The position numbers and the translations under genes are program-made. DNA of 64,000 bases from Phaeobacter bryozoorum (lineage in GTDB: Bacteria > Pseudomonadota > Alphaproteobacteria > Rhodobacterales > Rhodobacteraceae). The DNA is taken from the NCBI RefSeq assembly GCF_041893525.1, contig NZ_CP169068.1. One strand, given 5' to 3'. Positions 44,197-51,303 of the stretch are shown here, piece by piece (position 1 is the first letter of the stretch; each line of letters begins with the position of its first letter). The notes below the pieces were generated by a model. It was not told the origin of the DNA. It ran no database searches and saw nothing but the letters and a program-made list of their open reading frames with translations.

Positions 44197-45003
44197 CTAG
44201 TCCACTCCCAGGATCCAGCCCTCTTCGGGCGCTGTGACGGTCAATAACTGGTCCAACTCTGCCATGTGCAGGCCCGACAATTCTAGGGACACCTTATGCA
44301 CCTGCCAGGCATCCTTGATCCAGTGATCCGGCGCGGGGCCTGCCAGAAGGGTCGGCCAGATCTCCACCAGAGCCACCGGCGTGTCCAGGGATTCAAACGG
44401 CCAGACAGCGACCTGCCCGGCAAAACGCTTTCGCAGGCGTGACAGAACCGGCAGGCCCATCATCACCTGGCTGCCCACGGCACCTGCCCCGGCCATCTGC
44501 CAGCAGGTAAAGCTGCCCTTGGCCCGATGCTCAACCGCGCGGCGGTCCGGGAACGGGTTGCGATAGCGGTCCTTGCGACGCGGCAAACCGTCGATGTCGC
44601 GGGCCAGCCCATTGGCCCAGAATGGCCCTTGCCCACCAAAGCGGCGATTGATCGCCCCCGCCAGATCAAAGCGGTTGTTAGACTTTGGCGCATCCTCAAT
44701 ATGTGTCTCAAACCAGTCCCACAGGCCAAGAGGATCATCCGAACCCGTGATTGCATCGCAAAACCCCGCCGGATAGCCAAAGGGGAAATCAAACCCAAGC
44801 ATCAGGCGACGCCCGGCGGTCAGTTCTGCCTCGACCAGCTCGGTGAGCCACAGCTCCGCCAGCTGCCGATTGCGCAGATATACCGGTTCATCCGCTGATC
44901 CATCGTGGCTGACGCTGGCCCAGATGGAATCCTTGCAAGGGCTTGGCCCGCGGTCGTTGCCACCAGACCAATCCACCATGGCAAAGCTCTGCCATCCGCT
45001 CAA
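44197..45003 (-). CDS. Uncharacterised RNase H-like (DUF429-like) protein
   Basis: The 268-residue protein has acidic residues placed as in RNase H-like nucleases: D11 in AMVDWSGGND, D72 in LMLGFDFPFGYP, E214 in ALVEIWPTLLAG, and D251 in a final helix. DUF429 proteins share this VDxS, xDxPxG and VExxP layout, so I call it DUF429-like by pattern. It begins in an ATGA overlap with mobB, and moeA starts two bases after its stop, which ties it to molybdenum-cofactor synthesis or use. No known molybdenum-cofactor enzyme looks like this. It is one of the more interesting unknown genes in the window. Confidence 0.65.
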   Translation of the reverse strand: MSGWQSFAMVDWSGGNDRGPSPCKDSIWASVSHDGSADEPVYLRNRQLAELWLTELVEAELTAGRRLMLGFDFPFGYPAGFCDAITGSDDPLGLWDWFETHIEDAPKSNNRFDLAGAINRRFGGQGPFWANGLARDIDGLPRRKDRYRNPFPDRRAVEHRAKGSFTCWQMAGAGAVGSQVMMGLPVLSRLRKRFAGQVAVWPFESLDTPVALVEIWPTLLAGPAPDHWIKDAWQVHKVSLELSGLHMAELDQLLTVTAPEEGWILGVD

Positions 45004-45491
45004 AGGGAAATCTCCCCGGCGATGAAATCGGCAATCGCCACCGTGTCGTCCAGATCGAAAACCGGCCTGTCCAGATGCAGCGGAATGTCACTGGCAACGG
45101 CACGAATGGACCGGTCCTCAGGCGCGATGAGCGGCTGGCCCGCCGCTGTGCGATAGGCCTCAATCTTCGGATGCACCTCGCGTTTGAACCCCTCGACCAG
45201 CACCAGATCCACAGGCCGCAGACGGGCCAGCAGCTCGGTAAAGCTGGGTTCGGCCATGCCACGCAGCTCCTGCATGATCGCCACCCGATTGGGCGAGGCA
45301 AGGATCACCTCGGCGGCACCCGCCATCCGGTGGCGATGGCTGTCAGTACCGGGTTGATCCACATCAGTGCTGTGGTGGGCATGTTTCAAGGTCGACACGG
45401 TAAGACCACGTCTGCAGAACTCAGCCACCAACCGCTCCATCAGCCCGGTCTTGCCACAGTTCTTCCAGCCGGTGACGCCATATATTTTCAT
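45000..45491 (-). CDS. mobB: Molybdopterin-guanine dinucleotide biosynthesis protein B
   Basis: The 163-residue protein begins MKIYGVTGWKNCGKTGLMER, with the GTP-binding P-loop at about residues 8-15 (GWKNCGKT), followed by TVSTLKHAHHSTDVDQPGTD, the switch region typical of MobB, and LVLVEGFKREVHPKIE near 106. MobB binds GTP and helps MobA make the bis-MGD form of molybdenum cofactor. It overlaps mobA by four bases upstream and the X gene by four downstream, so all are translationally coupled. Confidence 0.93.
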   Translation of the reverse strand: MKIYGVTGWKNCGKTGLMERLVAEFCRRGLTVSTLKHAHHSTDVDQPGTDSHRHRMAGAAEVILASPNRVAIMQELRGMAEPSFTELLARLRPVDLVLVEGFKREVHPKIEAYRTAAGQPLIAPEDRSIRAVASDIPLHLDRPVFDLDDTVAIADFIAGEISL

Positions 45492-46132
45492 CGCAGCAAG
45501 GCCTCCGCCCGGGCCAGGTCCTCAGGCGTATTGACGTTGAAAAACGGATCAAACGGATCCGCCTCAAACAGGGCCTCCTGGCCGCCGTGACGGTCTGTCC
45601 ACAAAACCACCTTGCGCAGGCCGCCCTCCAGCGCCGCGCGCAGGTCATCGCGCAGGGCAACAGGCCAAAGACCAAAGGTCGGATGCCGGTTCACCCGGCC
45701 GCCGCCACCGGATTTCAGATGTTCCTCGCCGGACTTTGGCGTTGTCGCCAGCACCAGCGGATATTGCTGCCCGGCGGCGCTCTCCTTTAGCCGCTGAACC
45801 AGATCCTTTGGGAAGAACGGCGTGTCGGCAGCCACCGTGACAATGCTCTCGGCTCCCTGCGCTGCCGCCCAGTCCAACCCGGCAAGCACGCCCGCCAGAG
45901 GACCTGCGAAGCCGTCGATACTGTCGGCGATCACCGGCAACGCAAGATCGGCAAAGCGCGCAGGATCACCATTGGCATTCAGCGCGATACGCTCGACCTG
46001 CGGCGACAGACGGTCGATCACATGGGAAATCAGACTGCGTCCCCCAATCCGCAAGCGTCCCTTGTCACCGCCACCCATCCTTGTGGCCAACCCGCCAGCA
46101 AGGATGATGCCCAATGGTTTGCTTTGTTTCAC
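45488..46132 (-). CDS. mobA: Molybdenum cofactor guanylyltransferase MobA
   Basis: I take the GTG at 46132, which has GAGGAG seven bases before it; an ATG ten codons upstream has no better site. The 214-residue product starts with the nucleotidyltransferase motif GIILAGGLATRMGGGDKGRL and has VTVAADTPFFPKDLV near 95 and FFNVNTPEDLARAE at the end. It transfers GMP from GTP to molybdopterin to make MGD. It opens the moeA-X-mobB-mobA run, with fdhD 62 bases upstream on the same strand. Confidence 0.93.
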   Translation of the reverse strand: MKQSKPLGIILAGGLATRMGGGDKGRLRIGGRSLISHVIDRLSPQVERIALNANGDPARFADLALPVIADSIDGFAGPLAGVLAGLDWAAAQGAESIVTVAADTPFFPKDLVQRLKESAAGQQYPLVLATTPKSGEEHLKSGGGGRVNRHPTFGLWPVALRDDLRAALEGGLRKVVLWTDRHGGQEALFEADPFDPFFNVNTPEDLARAEALLR

Positions 46133-46194
46133 GACATCTCCTCTCTGCGCCTGATGCCACATCGTCTGCTGACCATATCGCGGGCGGTCTGCGC

Positions 46195-47097
46195 CTAGTG
46201 GTCCGCACTCTTGCGCCGATGCGCTTTTGCCTCAACCGGCACCTTTGCCGGATCCACATCCCGGATCAGCCGATCCTCTCCCGACAGGCAGATAAACCGC
46301 TGCCCCCGCATCCGCCCGATCAAAGTGAGACCCAGCTCCTGTGCGATCTCCACCCCCCATGCGGTAAAGCCGGATCTAGACACCAGCACCGGAATCCCCA
46401 TCATCGCGGTTTTGATCACCATCTCCGAGGTGAGTCGCCCGGTGGTATAGAGGATTTTGTCGGAGACCTCCGCGCCGGTGCTCTGGATCCAGCCGGCGAT
46501 CTTGTCCACCGCATTGTGCCGCCCCACGTCCTCCATATAGACCAATGGGCGATCTTCTTGGCACAGAACCGTGCCATGAATGGCGCCAGCCTCAAGATAG
46601 AGCGAGGGGGTGCGGTTGATCTTATGCGCCAACGCATAAAGCCAGGAGCTGCGCACCGCTGTCTGCGGCAAGCTCACCCCTTCCAGCCCCTCCATCATGT
46701 CACCAAACACAGTGCCCACCGCACAGCCTGACGTGCGGGTCTTCTTTTGCAGCTTGTCTTCGTATGAGGTCTCAACTGCTGTCCTTACGACCACGGTATC
46801 CAGCTCTTCATCGTAATCGATGGCGGTGACCTCATCACCGGGATTTAACATCCCCTGATTGCGCAGAAACCCCAGCGCCAGATATTCGGGGTAATCGCCA
46901 ATGGTCATGGCGGTGACGATTTCCTGACGGTTGAGGTAAATCGTCAGCGGCCGTTCCTCCACGACAGAGATCTCCGTCGCGGTCCCCGTGTGATCAAACC
47001 CCTGAACCACCCGTGTCAGCCGTGCATCGTTCGGCGCAGGTGCAATCACATATTCAGCCAGTATCGACGCCAGGTCGGAGCTGTTCTCAACCATCAT
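46195..47097 (-). CDS. fdhD: Formate dehydrogenase accessory sulfurtransferase FdhD
   Basis: I start at the ATG at 47097 (MMVENSSDLASILAEYV), with GGAGG ten bases upstream; a further ATG at 47139 lacks family support. The 300-residue protein has the FdhD blocks EERPLTIYLNRQEIVTAMTI, YPEYLALGFLRNQGML, the cysteine loop RTSGCAVGTVFGD near 125, MEDVGRHNAVDKIAGWI and TTGRLTSEMVIKTAMMGIPVLVSRSG. Only one cysteine is present where E. coli FdhD has Cys-x-x-Cys (the second position is Gly). FdhD transfers sulfur to the molybdenum cofactor of formate dehydrogenase. No formate dehydrogenase gene is in the window. Confidence 0.93.
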   Translation of the reverse strand: MMVENSSDLASILAEYVIAPAPNDARLTRVVQGFDHTGTATEISVVEERPLTIYLNRQEIVTAMTIGDYPEYLALGFLRNQGMLNPGDEVTAIDYDEELDTVVVRTAVETSYEDKLQKKTRTSGCAVGTVFGDMMEGLEGVSLPQTAVRSSWLYALAHKINRTPSLYLEAGAIHGTVLCQEDRPLVYMEDVGRHNAVDKIAGWIQSTGAEVSDKILYTTGRLTSEMVIKTAMMGIPVLVSRSGFTAWGVEIAQELGLTLIGRMRGQRFICLSGEDRLIRDVDPAKVPVEAKAHRRKSADH

Positions 47098-47156
47098 CAA
47101 TTGCAAACCTCCGCCAGCAGGCCTATGCCGTTTCAGCAATAACCTAGGACCTGATC

Positions 47157-47882
47157 ATGGCAATCACCACCACGAAATCGGCCTTTTGGAAGGGGTTTCG
47201 CGACGGCGCGCCTTTCCTCCTGGTCTCGGGACCATTTGGGCTGCTGTTTGGCGTTCTTGCTGCCGAAGCGGGACTGATTGTCCCTGAGGCCATGATCTTC
47301 TCCCTGTCGGTCTTTGCCGGTTCGGCCCAGTTTACAGCCCTGCAACTGATGCAAGAAAACACGCCGGTTCTGATCATCCTGATTTCAGCGCTTGCGGTGA
47401 ACCTGCGGGTGGCGATGTATTCGGCATCACTGACGCCGTACCTCGGCGGCGCTCCGTTGTGGCAACGCGCCTGTGCGGCCTATCTCACTGTCGACCAATC
47501 CTATGCGCTCTCGATCGTGCAGTTCGAAACCCATCCGCAGATGACCCTATCACAGCGCATGGCCTATTTCTTCGGCACAAATGGCTGCGTTGCCCCCGGT
47601 TGGATGCTCGCAACCTATATCGGGGCGTTGGTCGGCACCCAGATCCCGGCCAGCTGGGGCCTCGACTTTGTCCTGCCGCTGGCGTTCCTGGCCATGATCG
47701 GCCCAATGCTGCGCACACCGGCCCATGTCATTGCCTGTTTCGCCGCTGTCGCCACCGCGCTGCCGGCCACCGCGCTGCCCTACAATCTTGGCCTGATTGT
47801 TGCCGGTCTTATCGGCATGATGGCTGGCGCCCAGGCCGAGCTCTGGCTGGAGCGCCGCAGCATTGCAAAGGATCCGTCATGA
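47157..47882 (+). CDS. azlC: Branched-chain amino acid exporter AzlC
   Basis: The 241-residue protein has the AzlC family opening FRDGAPFLLVSGPFGLLFGV and AMIFSLSVFAGSAQFTALQL, with about five or six membrane helices. It pairs with AzlD, whose start overlaps its stop (ATGA at 47879-47882). The AzlC-AzlD pair exports branched-chain amino acids and related compounds, as in Bacillus and the E. coli YgaZH pump. It is divergent from fdhD, with about 60 bases between. No regulator lies beside it. Confidence 0.92.
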   Translation: MAITTTKSAFWKGFRDGAPFLLVSGPFGLLFGVLAAEAGLIVPEAMIFSLSVFAGSAQFTALQLMQENTPVLIILISALAVNLRVAMYSASLTPYLGGAPLWQRACAAYLTVDQSYALSIVQFETHPQMTLSQRMAYFFGTNGCVAPGWMLATYIGALVGTQIPASWGLDFVLPLAFLAMIGPMLRTPAHVIACFAAVATALPATALPYNLGLIVAGLIGMMAGAQAELWLERRSIAKDPS

Positions 47883-48214
47883 CCCAGCCCCCCGATCCGA
47901 CGTTGCTATGGACGATCATCATCGGCCTTGCCATTGGCAGCTTCGCCCTGCGCTTTGCCTTTATCGGGCTGATGGGCGGCAGGACCATGCCCGTTTGGCT
48001 GATGCGCCATCTGCGCTATACTGCGGTGGCGATCATTCCTGCGCTGGTGGCGCCGCTGGTGGTCTGGCCGACGCCGACCGGTGGCACCCCCAGCCTGCCC
48101 CATCTCGCCGTCGCCGCGGCGGTCTTCGCGCTCGGGTACTGGACACGCAATGTCCTGATCGCCATGGGCAGCGGTGCTGTTGGCTTCCTGCTGCTCTTTC
48201 TGTTGGCAGGCTGA
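47879..48214 (+). CDS. azlD: AzlD family transport protein
   Basis: The 111-residue protein begins at the ATGA overlap with azlC. It has four membrane segments, the first near residues 8-30 (LLWTIIIGLAIGSFALRFAF), then VWLMRHLRYTAVAIIPALVAP, which is the family signature. It is the small obligate partner of AzlC. A strong terminator follows 20 bases after the stop, so the operon has two genes. Confidence 0.92.
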   Translation: MTQPPDPTLLWTIIIGLAIGSFALRFAFIGLMGGRTMPVWLMRHLRYTAVAIIPALVAPLVVWPTPTGGTPSLPHLAVAAAVFALGYWTRNVLIAMGSGAVGFLLLFLLAG

Positions 48215-48233
48215 TCCATCCCGACAAACAGAC

Positions 48234-48261
48234 AAAAGCCGCAGACGATGCTGCGGCTTTT
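48234..48261 (+). terminator. Terminator after azlD
   Basis: AAAAGCCGCAG (48234-48244) pairs with CTGCGGCTTTT (48251-48261) around a six-base loop. The A and T tracts at both ends make it bidirectional, serving azlCD on the plus strand and the lipoprotein gene ending at 48294 on the minus strand. Confidence 0.92.
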
Positions 48262-48293
48262 CCCATCTATAGCTGTGCCTGAACGTGGCAGCA

Positions 48294-48962
48294 TCACCCG
48301 CCTGCGTTCAACGCCGCATTGTTTTTTGCCAGCCCCTCTTGCAAGTCTGCGCTGTCGTTTTCACGGTAGCGTTCAGTCGTCACCCCCGGCAGGGCGCCAA
48401 ATTGTTCCGAGAGATTGCCAGGGTAGAAAGTCACATCCAGCGCCTCAAACCCAGGTACCTGCTTCAGGATCGAGGCTGTGGCATTGGCACAGAACGCGCC
48501 CGGAACCCGACCGTTTGCCCGTACCAGCTGATAGGCGCGCTGCGCCTGCTCGGGCGTCACTTCGATCCGCTGCACCACCACATGATGGGTGCTGCGCGCA
48601 TGTGATCCGCGATAGGCTTTCTCCACCCCCGGCGTGATGCCAAAGAGCACATCATCCCGCTCCGGCACCACATCGGCATAGAATGACCCGGCAGGATCAA
48701 AGATCACTCGTTCCGAGGCATTGATCATCAGCGAGGTATGCGCGCCCTGCCCGGTACGATTGTTGATCATCGTATAAAGCGTCAGCGCAGGCGGACCATT
48801 ATGCCGATAGGCAACCCGTTCCAGCGTGGCGTCATCCGCGTTGGGCTGCTGCTGGGCGGCACAGGCCGACAGCAGCGCCACACCGGCGCACACAAGCGCA
48901 AGCCTTAGCCCGCTCGCAAGGTGCCGGGCGCCACAACGCCCGCTCAGATCAGAACCATTCAC
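48294..48962 (-). CDS. Lipoprotein of unknown function
   Basis: The 222-residue product has a signal peptide with lipobox LLSAC at about residues 30-34 (LALVCAGVALLSACAAQ). The mature part has a conserved-looking histidine in GQGAHTSLMINASERVIF and a cysteine in GAFCANATASILKQVPG, an arrangement (His before Cys) also seen in permuted papain-like hydrolases such as YiiX. I cannot confirm that family. It lies eight bases after the subunit IV gene on the same strand, so they are co-transcribed. It probably sits in the periplasm or outer membrane. Confidence 0.7.
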   Translation of the reverse strand: MNGSDLSGRCGARHLASGLRLALVCAGVALLSACAAQQQPNADDATLERVAYRHNGPPALTLYTMINNRTGQGAHTSLMINASERVIFDPAGSFYADVVPERDDVLFGITPGVEKAYRGSHARSTHHVVVQRIEVTPEQAQRAYQLVRANGRVPGAFCANATASILKQVPGFEALDVTFYPGNLSEQFGALPGVTTERYRENDSADLQEGLAKNNAALNAGG

Positions 48963-48970
48963 GAGGGTGA

Positions 48971-49105
48971 TCAGGTTGCAAAAATCGCGAGGAACACTGC
49001 AAAGAGCAGCGCTGCGATGCAGAACCGTGTCGTAAACTTGATGAAGCCGTTGTAGGTCTTTTCCTGAACGGTGATATCCATCGAACCGTGCTTATGGTCA
49101 GCCAT
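48971..49105 (-). CDS. aa3-type cytochrome c oxidase subunit IV microprotein
   Basis: The 44-residue frame starts at the ATG complementary to 49103-49105, with AGGAATGG ahead. The sequence MADHKHGSMDITVQEKTYNG followed by one membrane helix (CIAALLFAVFLAIFAT) matches the small fourth subunit of the alphaproteobacterial aa3 oxidase, as in Paracoccus and Rhodobacter, where it is not needed for activity. A longer frame to 49237 has no support. The main oxidase genes are elsewhere, so it is separated from its complex. Confidence 0.85.
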   Translation of the reverse strand: MADHKHGSMDITVQEKTYNGFIKFTTRFCIAALLFAVFLAIFAT

Positions 49106-49205
49106 GTGTCCATTCCTATTCGCGTCTGTTTTCCGCTGAATACTGGATTTCACAGACCCTGTCACCACGTCAATCGGGCGCAGCCAGGGCAAATCACCGG
49201 GCAAT

Positions 49206-49796
49206 TCACTGGCCAAACACCGCTTGGCAGTGACCATAGCCGTAGCCCCAGCGCCAGCTCAGCCCGCTGCAAGGCGCGCCACCGAATCGCACCGCAGCAT
49301 ACATGGCGGTTGCGACCGGTGCGGCGATGGCCGCTGTTGGGGACTCCCGGCTGCTGAGTTGCGTCTCTACACAGCGGCGCAGAGCCTGATCCGCGGCCAG
49401 TCTTGCCTGCTGGCTGGCGGTGGCCAGATCTTTGTCGCGACCATCAAGGATTCGGCCAGATGATCCGATCCCGTCGGCATCGTGATAGAGCAGGTCATGA
49501 GCCACGCAACAGGCCTCAAACGGCGGACCGTCGGCTGTCTCTTCCCTGCCACTGAACTGGCGCCAGATCGCAGACAACCCACCGCTACAGCCATCGGTGG
49601 CAAAGGGGGCTGGCCTGCCATCTGCTGCCGCGACCTCCTGCATGAGGCCGCGATGAGCTGCACGCTCCAACATTGCCCAATAGCCCGCCGCAACCGCGTC
49701 TTCGGCGGCCGCAACGCTGCTGAGCGCGCCGAACAGAAGTGTGGCAACACCCCCAGCGCAACAGGCTGCCCGAACGTCAGGTCTCAGCCGGATCAC
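49206..49796 (-). CDS. Secreted phospholipase A2-like protein
   Basis: I use the GTG at 49796, which gives a signal peptide (VIRLRPDVRAACCAGGVATL ending SSVAAA near residue 31). An ATG at 49850 would overlap the upstream gene more. The mature part has FATDGCSGGLSAIWRQF and PFEACCVAHDLLYHDADG, where CCVAHD resembles the CCxxHD catalytic motif of phospholipase A2. Ten cysteines or fewer would allow disulfides in the periplasm. It may be a hydrolase or an inactive relative. It overlaps the DUF6173-like gene by 20 bases, so they are coupled. The lipid substrate is not known. Confidence 0.6.
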   Translation of the reverse strand: MIRLRPDVRAACCAGGVATLLFGALSSVAAAEDAVAAGYWAMLERAAHRGLMQEVAAADGRPAPFATDGCSGGLSAIWRQFSGREETADGPPFEACCVAHDLLYHDADGIGSSGRILDGRDKDLATASQQARLAADQALRRCVETQLSSRESPTAAIAAPVATAMYAAVRFGGAPCSGLSWRWGYGYGHCQAVFGQ

Positions 49797-50241
49797 TCTC
49801 AAGGTCGGACACCAAACGAAAACCGATCCGATTGGCAGGTGCCGCCTCATTCCGCTTCGGCAGGGCCCGCAACATCACGTTGAGCTGGCTGACGTGTTGG
49901 ACCAGCTGCGTGCGCGCGCCGCTGGAATCGCTGCCGTAATAGGTGATGATATCGGGGTCGAAGTAGCCCATACCCTCGATCCGCATCACACCGGCATCGC
50001 CGCCGGCAAACCCCATCGCGACCTCATGCTCGCTATCCAGCTGCTCCTCGAAGTTCTTGATATAAAGGATCAACCGTTCATAGGCCCAGCGTGCGGCGCT
50101 TTTCTCGGCAACGGATTTTTGCAACGGCATCTGCACTTTTTCGATACCGGTGCAGGCGTCGGGATCCGCGTGGACCTCGTGAACGCAGGGCAGAACGGCC
50201 GCCTCTGCCGCCTCGGCGCTGGTTGCGATCTCATCGGTCAT
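49777..50241 (-). CDS. DUF6173-like conserved protein
   Basis: The 154-residue frame starts MTDEIATSAEAAEAAVLPCV behind GGGAGAG, 24 bases after the MBL gene. It has a helical segment (SAARWAYERLILYIKNFEEQ, about 46-66) and a strand block VAMGFAGGDAGVMRIEGMGY, ending LNVMLRALPKRN. I recall similar roseobacter proteins under DUF6173, a name I give with moderate confidence from memory. No motif suggests an enzyme. It overlaps the phospholipase-like gene, hinting at a shared role. Confidence 0.6.
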   Translation of the reverse strand: MTDEIATSAEAAEAAVLPCVHEVHADPDACTGIEKVQMPLQKSVAEKSAARWAYERLILYIKNFEEQLDSEHEVAMGFAGGDAGVMRIEGMGYFDPDIITYYGSDSSGARTQLVQHVSQLNVMLRALPKRNEAAPANRIGFRLVSDLESDPAET

Positions 50242-50265
50242 GATCTCTCCCTTTCCAGGGGTCGA

Positions 50266-51303
50266 TCACCCCTTGCGCTGATAAAGCCAAGCCCCGTCCG
50301 CACGACGGCTGCGGTCAACCTGACCCAGATGGTACAGATGATTTAAATGGGCCACCGCCTCGACCAAAGCAAGGCCATATTCCCCGGAGCCGATCTTGCG
50401 TTTGAACAGCGGCGCAAAACATTCGGCCGCGCTGCGCGGTTCGTCGAGATGCTCAAGAAGCCGCGCCAGCGCCCCGTGATGGTTGTCGATCAACTGGGCC
50501 ATCCGATGCGGCAGACCGCGAAATGGCAACTTATGCCCGCCCAAAGCCAGCTGATCACCCCGTGTCAACGGTGCCAGACGCTCGCAGGCCTCCAGCCATT
50601 CGGCCACGGGATCCGCCATCGGCTCGGTCGCATAGACGCCAATATTGGGACTGATCGAGGACAGGATCTGGTCGCCGCTGATCACCAGATTGTCATCGCG
50701 GCTCCAGAAGGTTGCGTGCTCTGGCGCGTGACCATTACCCATGTGGACGTCCCAGTTGCGCCCGCCCATGCGAAACACGTCGCCCTGTTTGATCCGGGTA
50801 AAGCCCAGCGGCATCGGATAGACCGTATCGGCGAAATTGAACGGCCGCTCCGCCAGCCGTGCGTCATAGATCGCGGGATCCATGCCCGAGCTGCGGTAAA
50901 ACGCCAGCGTTTCCTCGGGCCAGCTTTCCTGCACGTCCAGCGTCAGCATTCGAGCAAACAGCCAGGCCGTTCGCGTGGTCACCAGCTCAGCCCCATGCTC
51001 AGACTGGAACCAGCCGGCGTTGCCGATGTGATCGGGGTGATGATGCGTGACCACCACGCGCCGGATCGGCTTGCCCTCCAGCGGCCCCGCCATCAGCCGC
51101 TCCCAGATGCGGCGGGTCTTGTTTGAGGACATGCCGGTATCGACGATGGTCCAGCCATCGCCATCATCCAGCGCATAGACGTTCACATGATCCAACTTCA
51201 TCGGCAGCGGCAGCCGCATCCAGAGGACGCCTTCCGCCACCTCGATCGCCTCACCCTCGGCAGGCGGCGTGTTCCATGGACCGTCGGGTCGCGGGCTGGT
51301 CAT
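50266..51303 (-). CDS. Metallo-beta-lactamase fold hydrolase
   Basis: The 345-residue protein has the MBL metal motif HHHPDHIG (about residue 87 onward), a second site in VHMGNGHAPEHATFW near 188, and DDNLVISGDQILSSI near 204, which supply the expected His and Asp ligands. A C-terminal winged-helix-like region (QVDRSRRADGAWLYQRKG) resembles the beta-lactamase-like LACTB2/CPSF-type fusion seen in bacterial homologues. It overlaps the acyl-CoA dehydrogenase stop by four bases (51300-51303), so it works with it. Thioesterase or lactonase activity on fatty-acyl substrates is a guess from that link. Confidence 0.85.
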   Translation of the reverse strand: MTSPRPDGPWNTPPAEGEAIEVAEGVLWMRLPLPMKLDHVNVYALDDGDGWTIVDTGMSSNKTRRIWERLMAGPLEGKPIRRVVVTHHHPDHIGNAGWFQSEHGAELVTTRTAWLFARMLTLDVQESWPEETLAFYRSSGMDPAIYDARLAERPFNFADTVYPMPLGFTRIKQGDVFRMGGRNWDVHMGNGHAPEHATFWSRDDNLVISGDQILSSISPNIGVYATEPMADPVAEWLEACERLAPLTRGDQLALGGHKLPFRGLPHRMAQLIDNHHGALARLLEHLDEPRSAAECFAPLFKRKIGSGEYGLALVEAVAHLNHLYHLGQVDRSRRADGAWLYQRKG

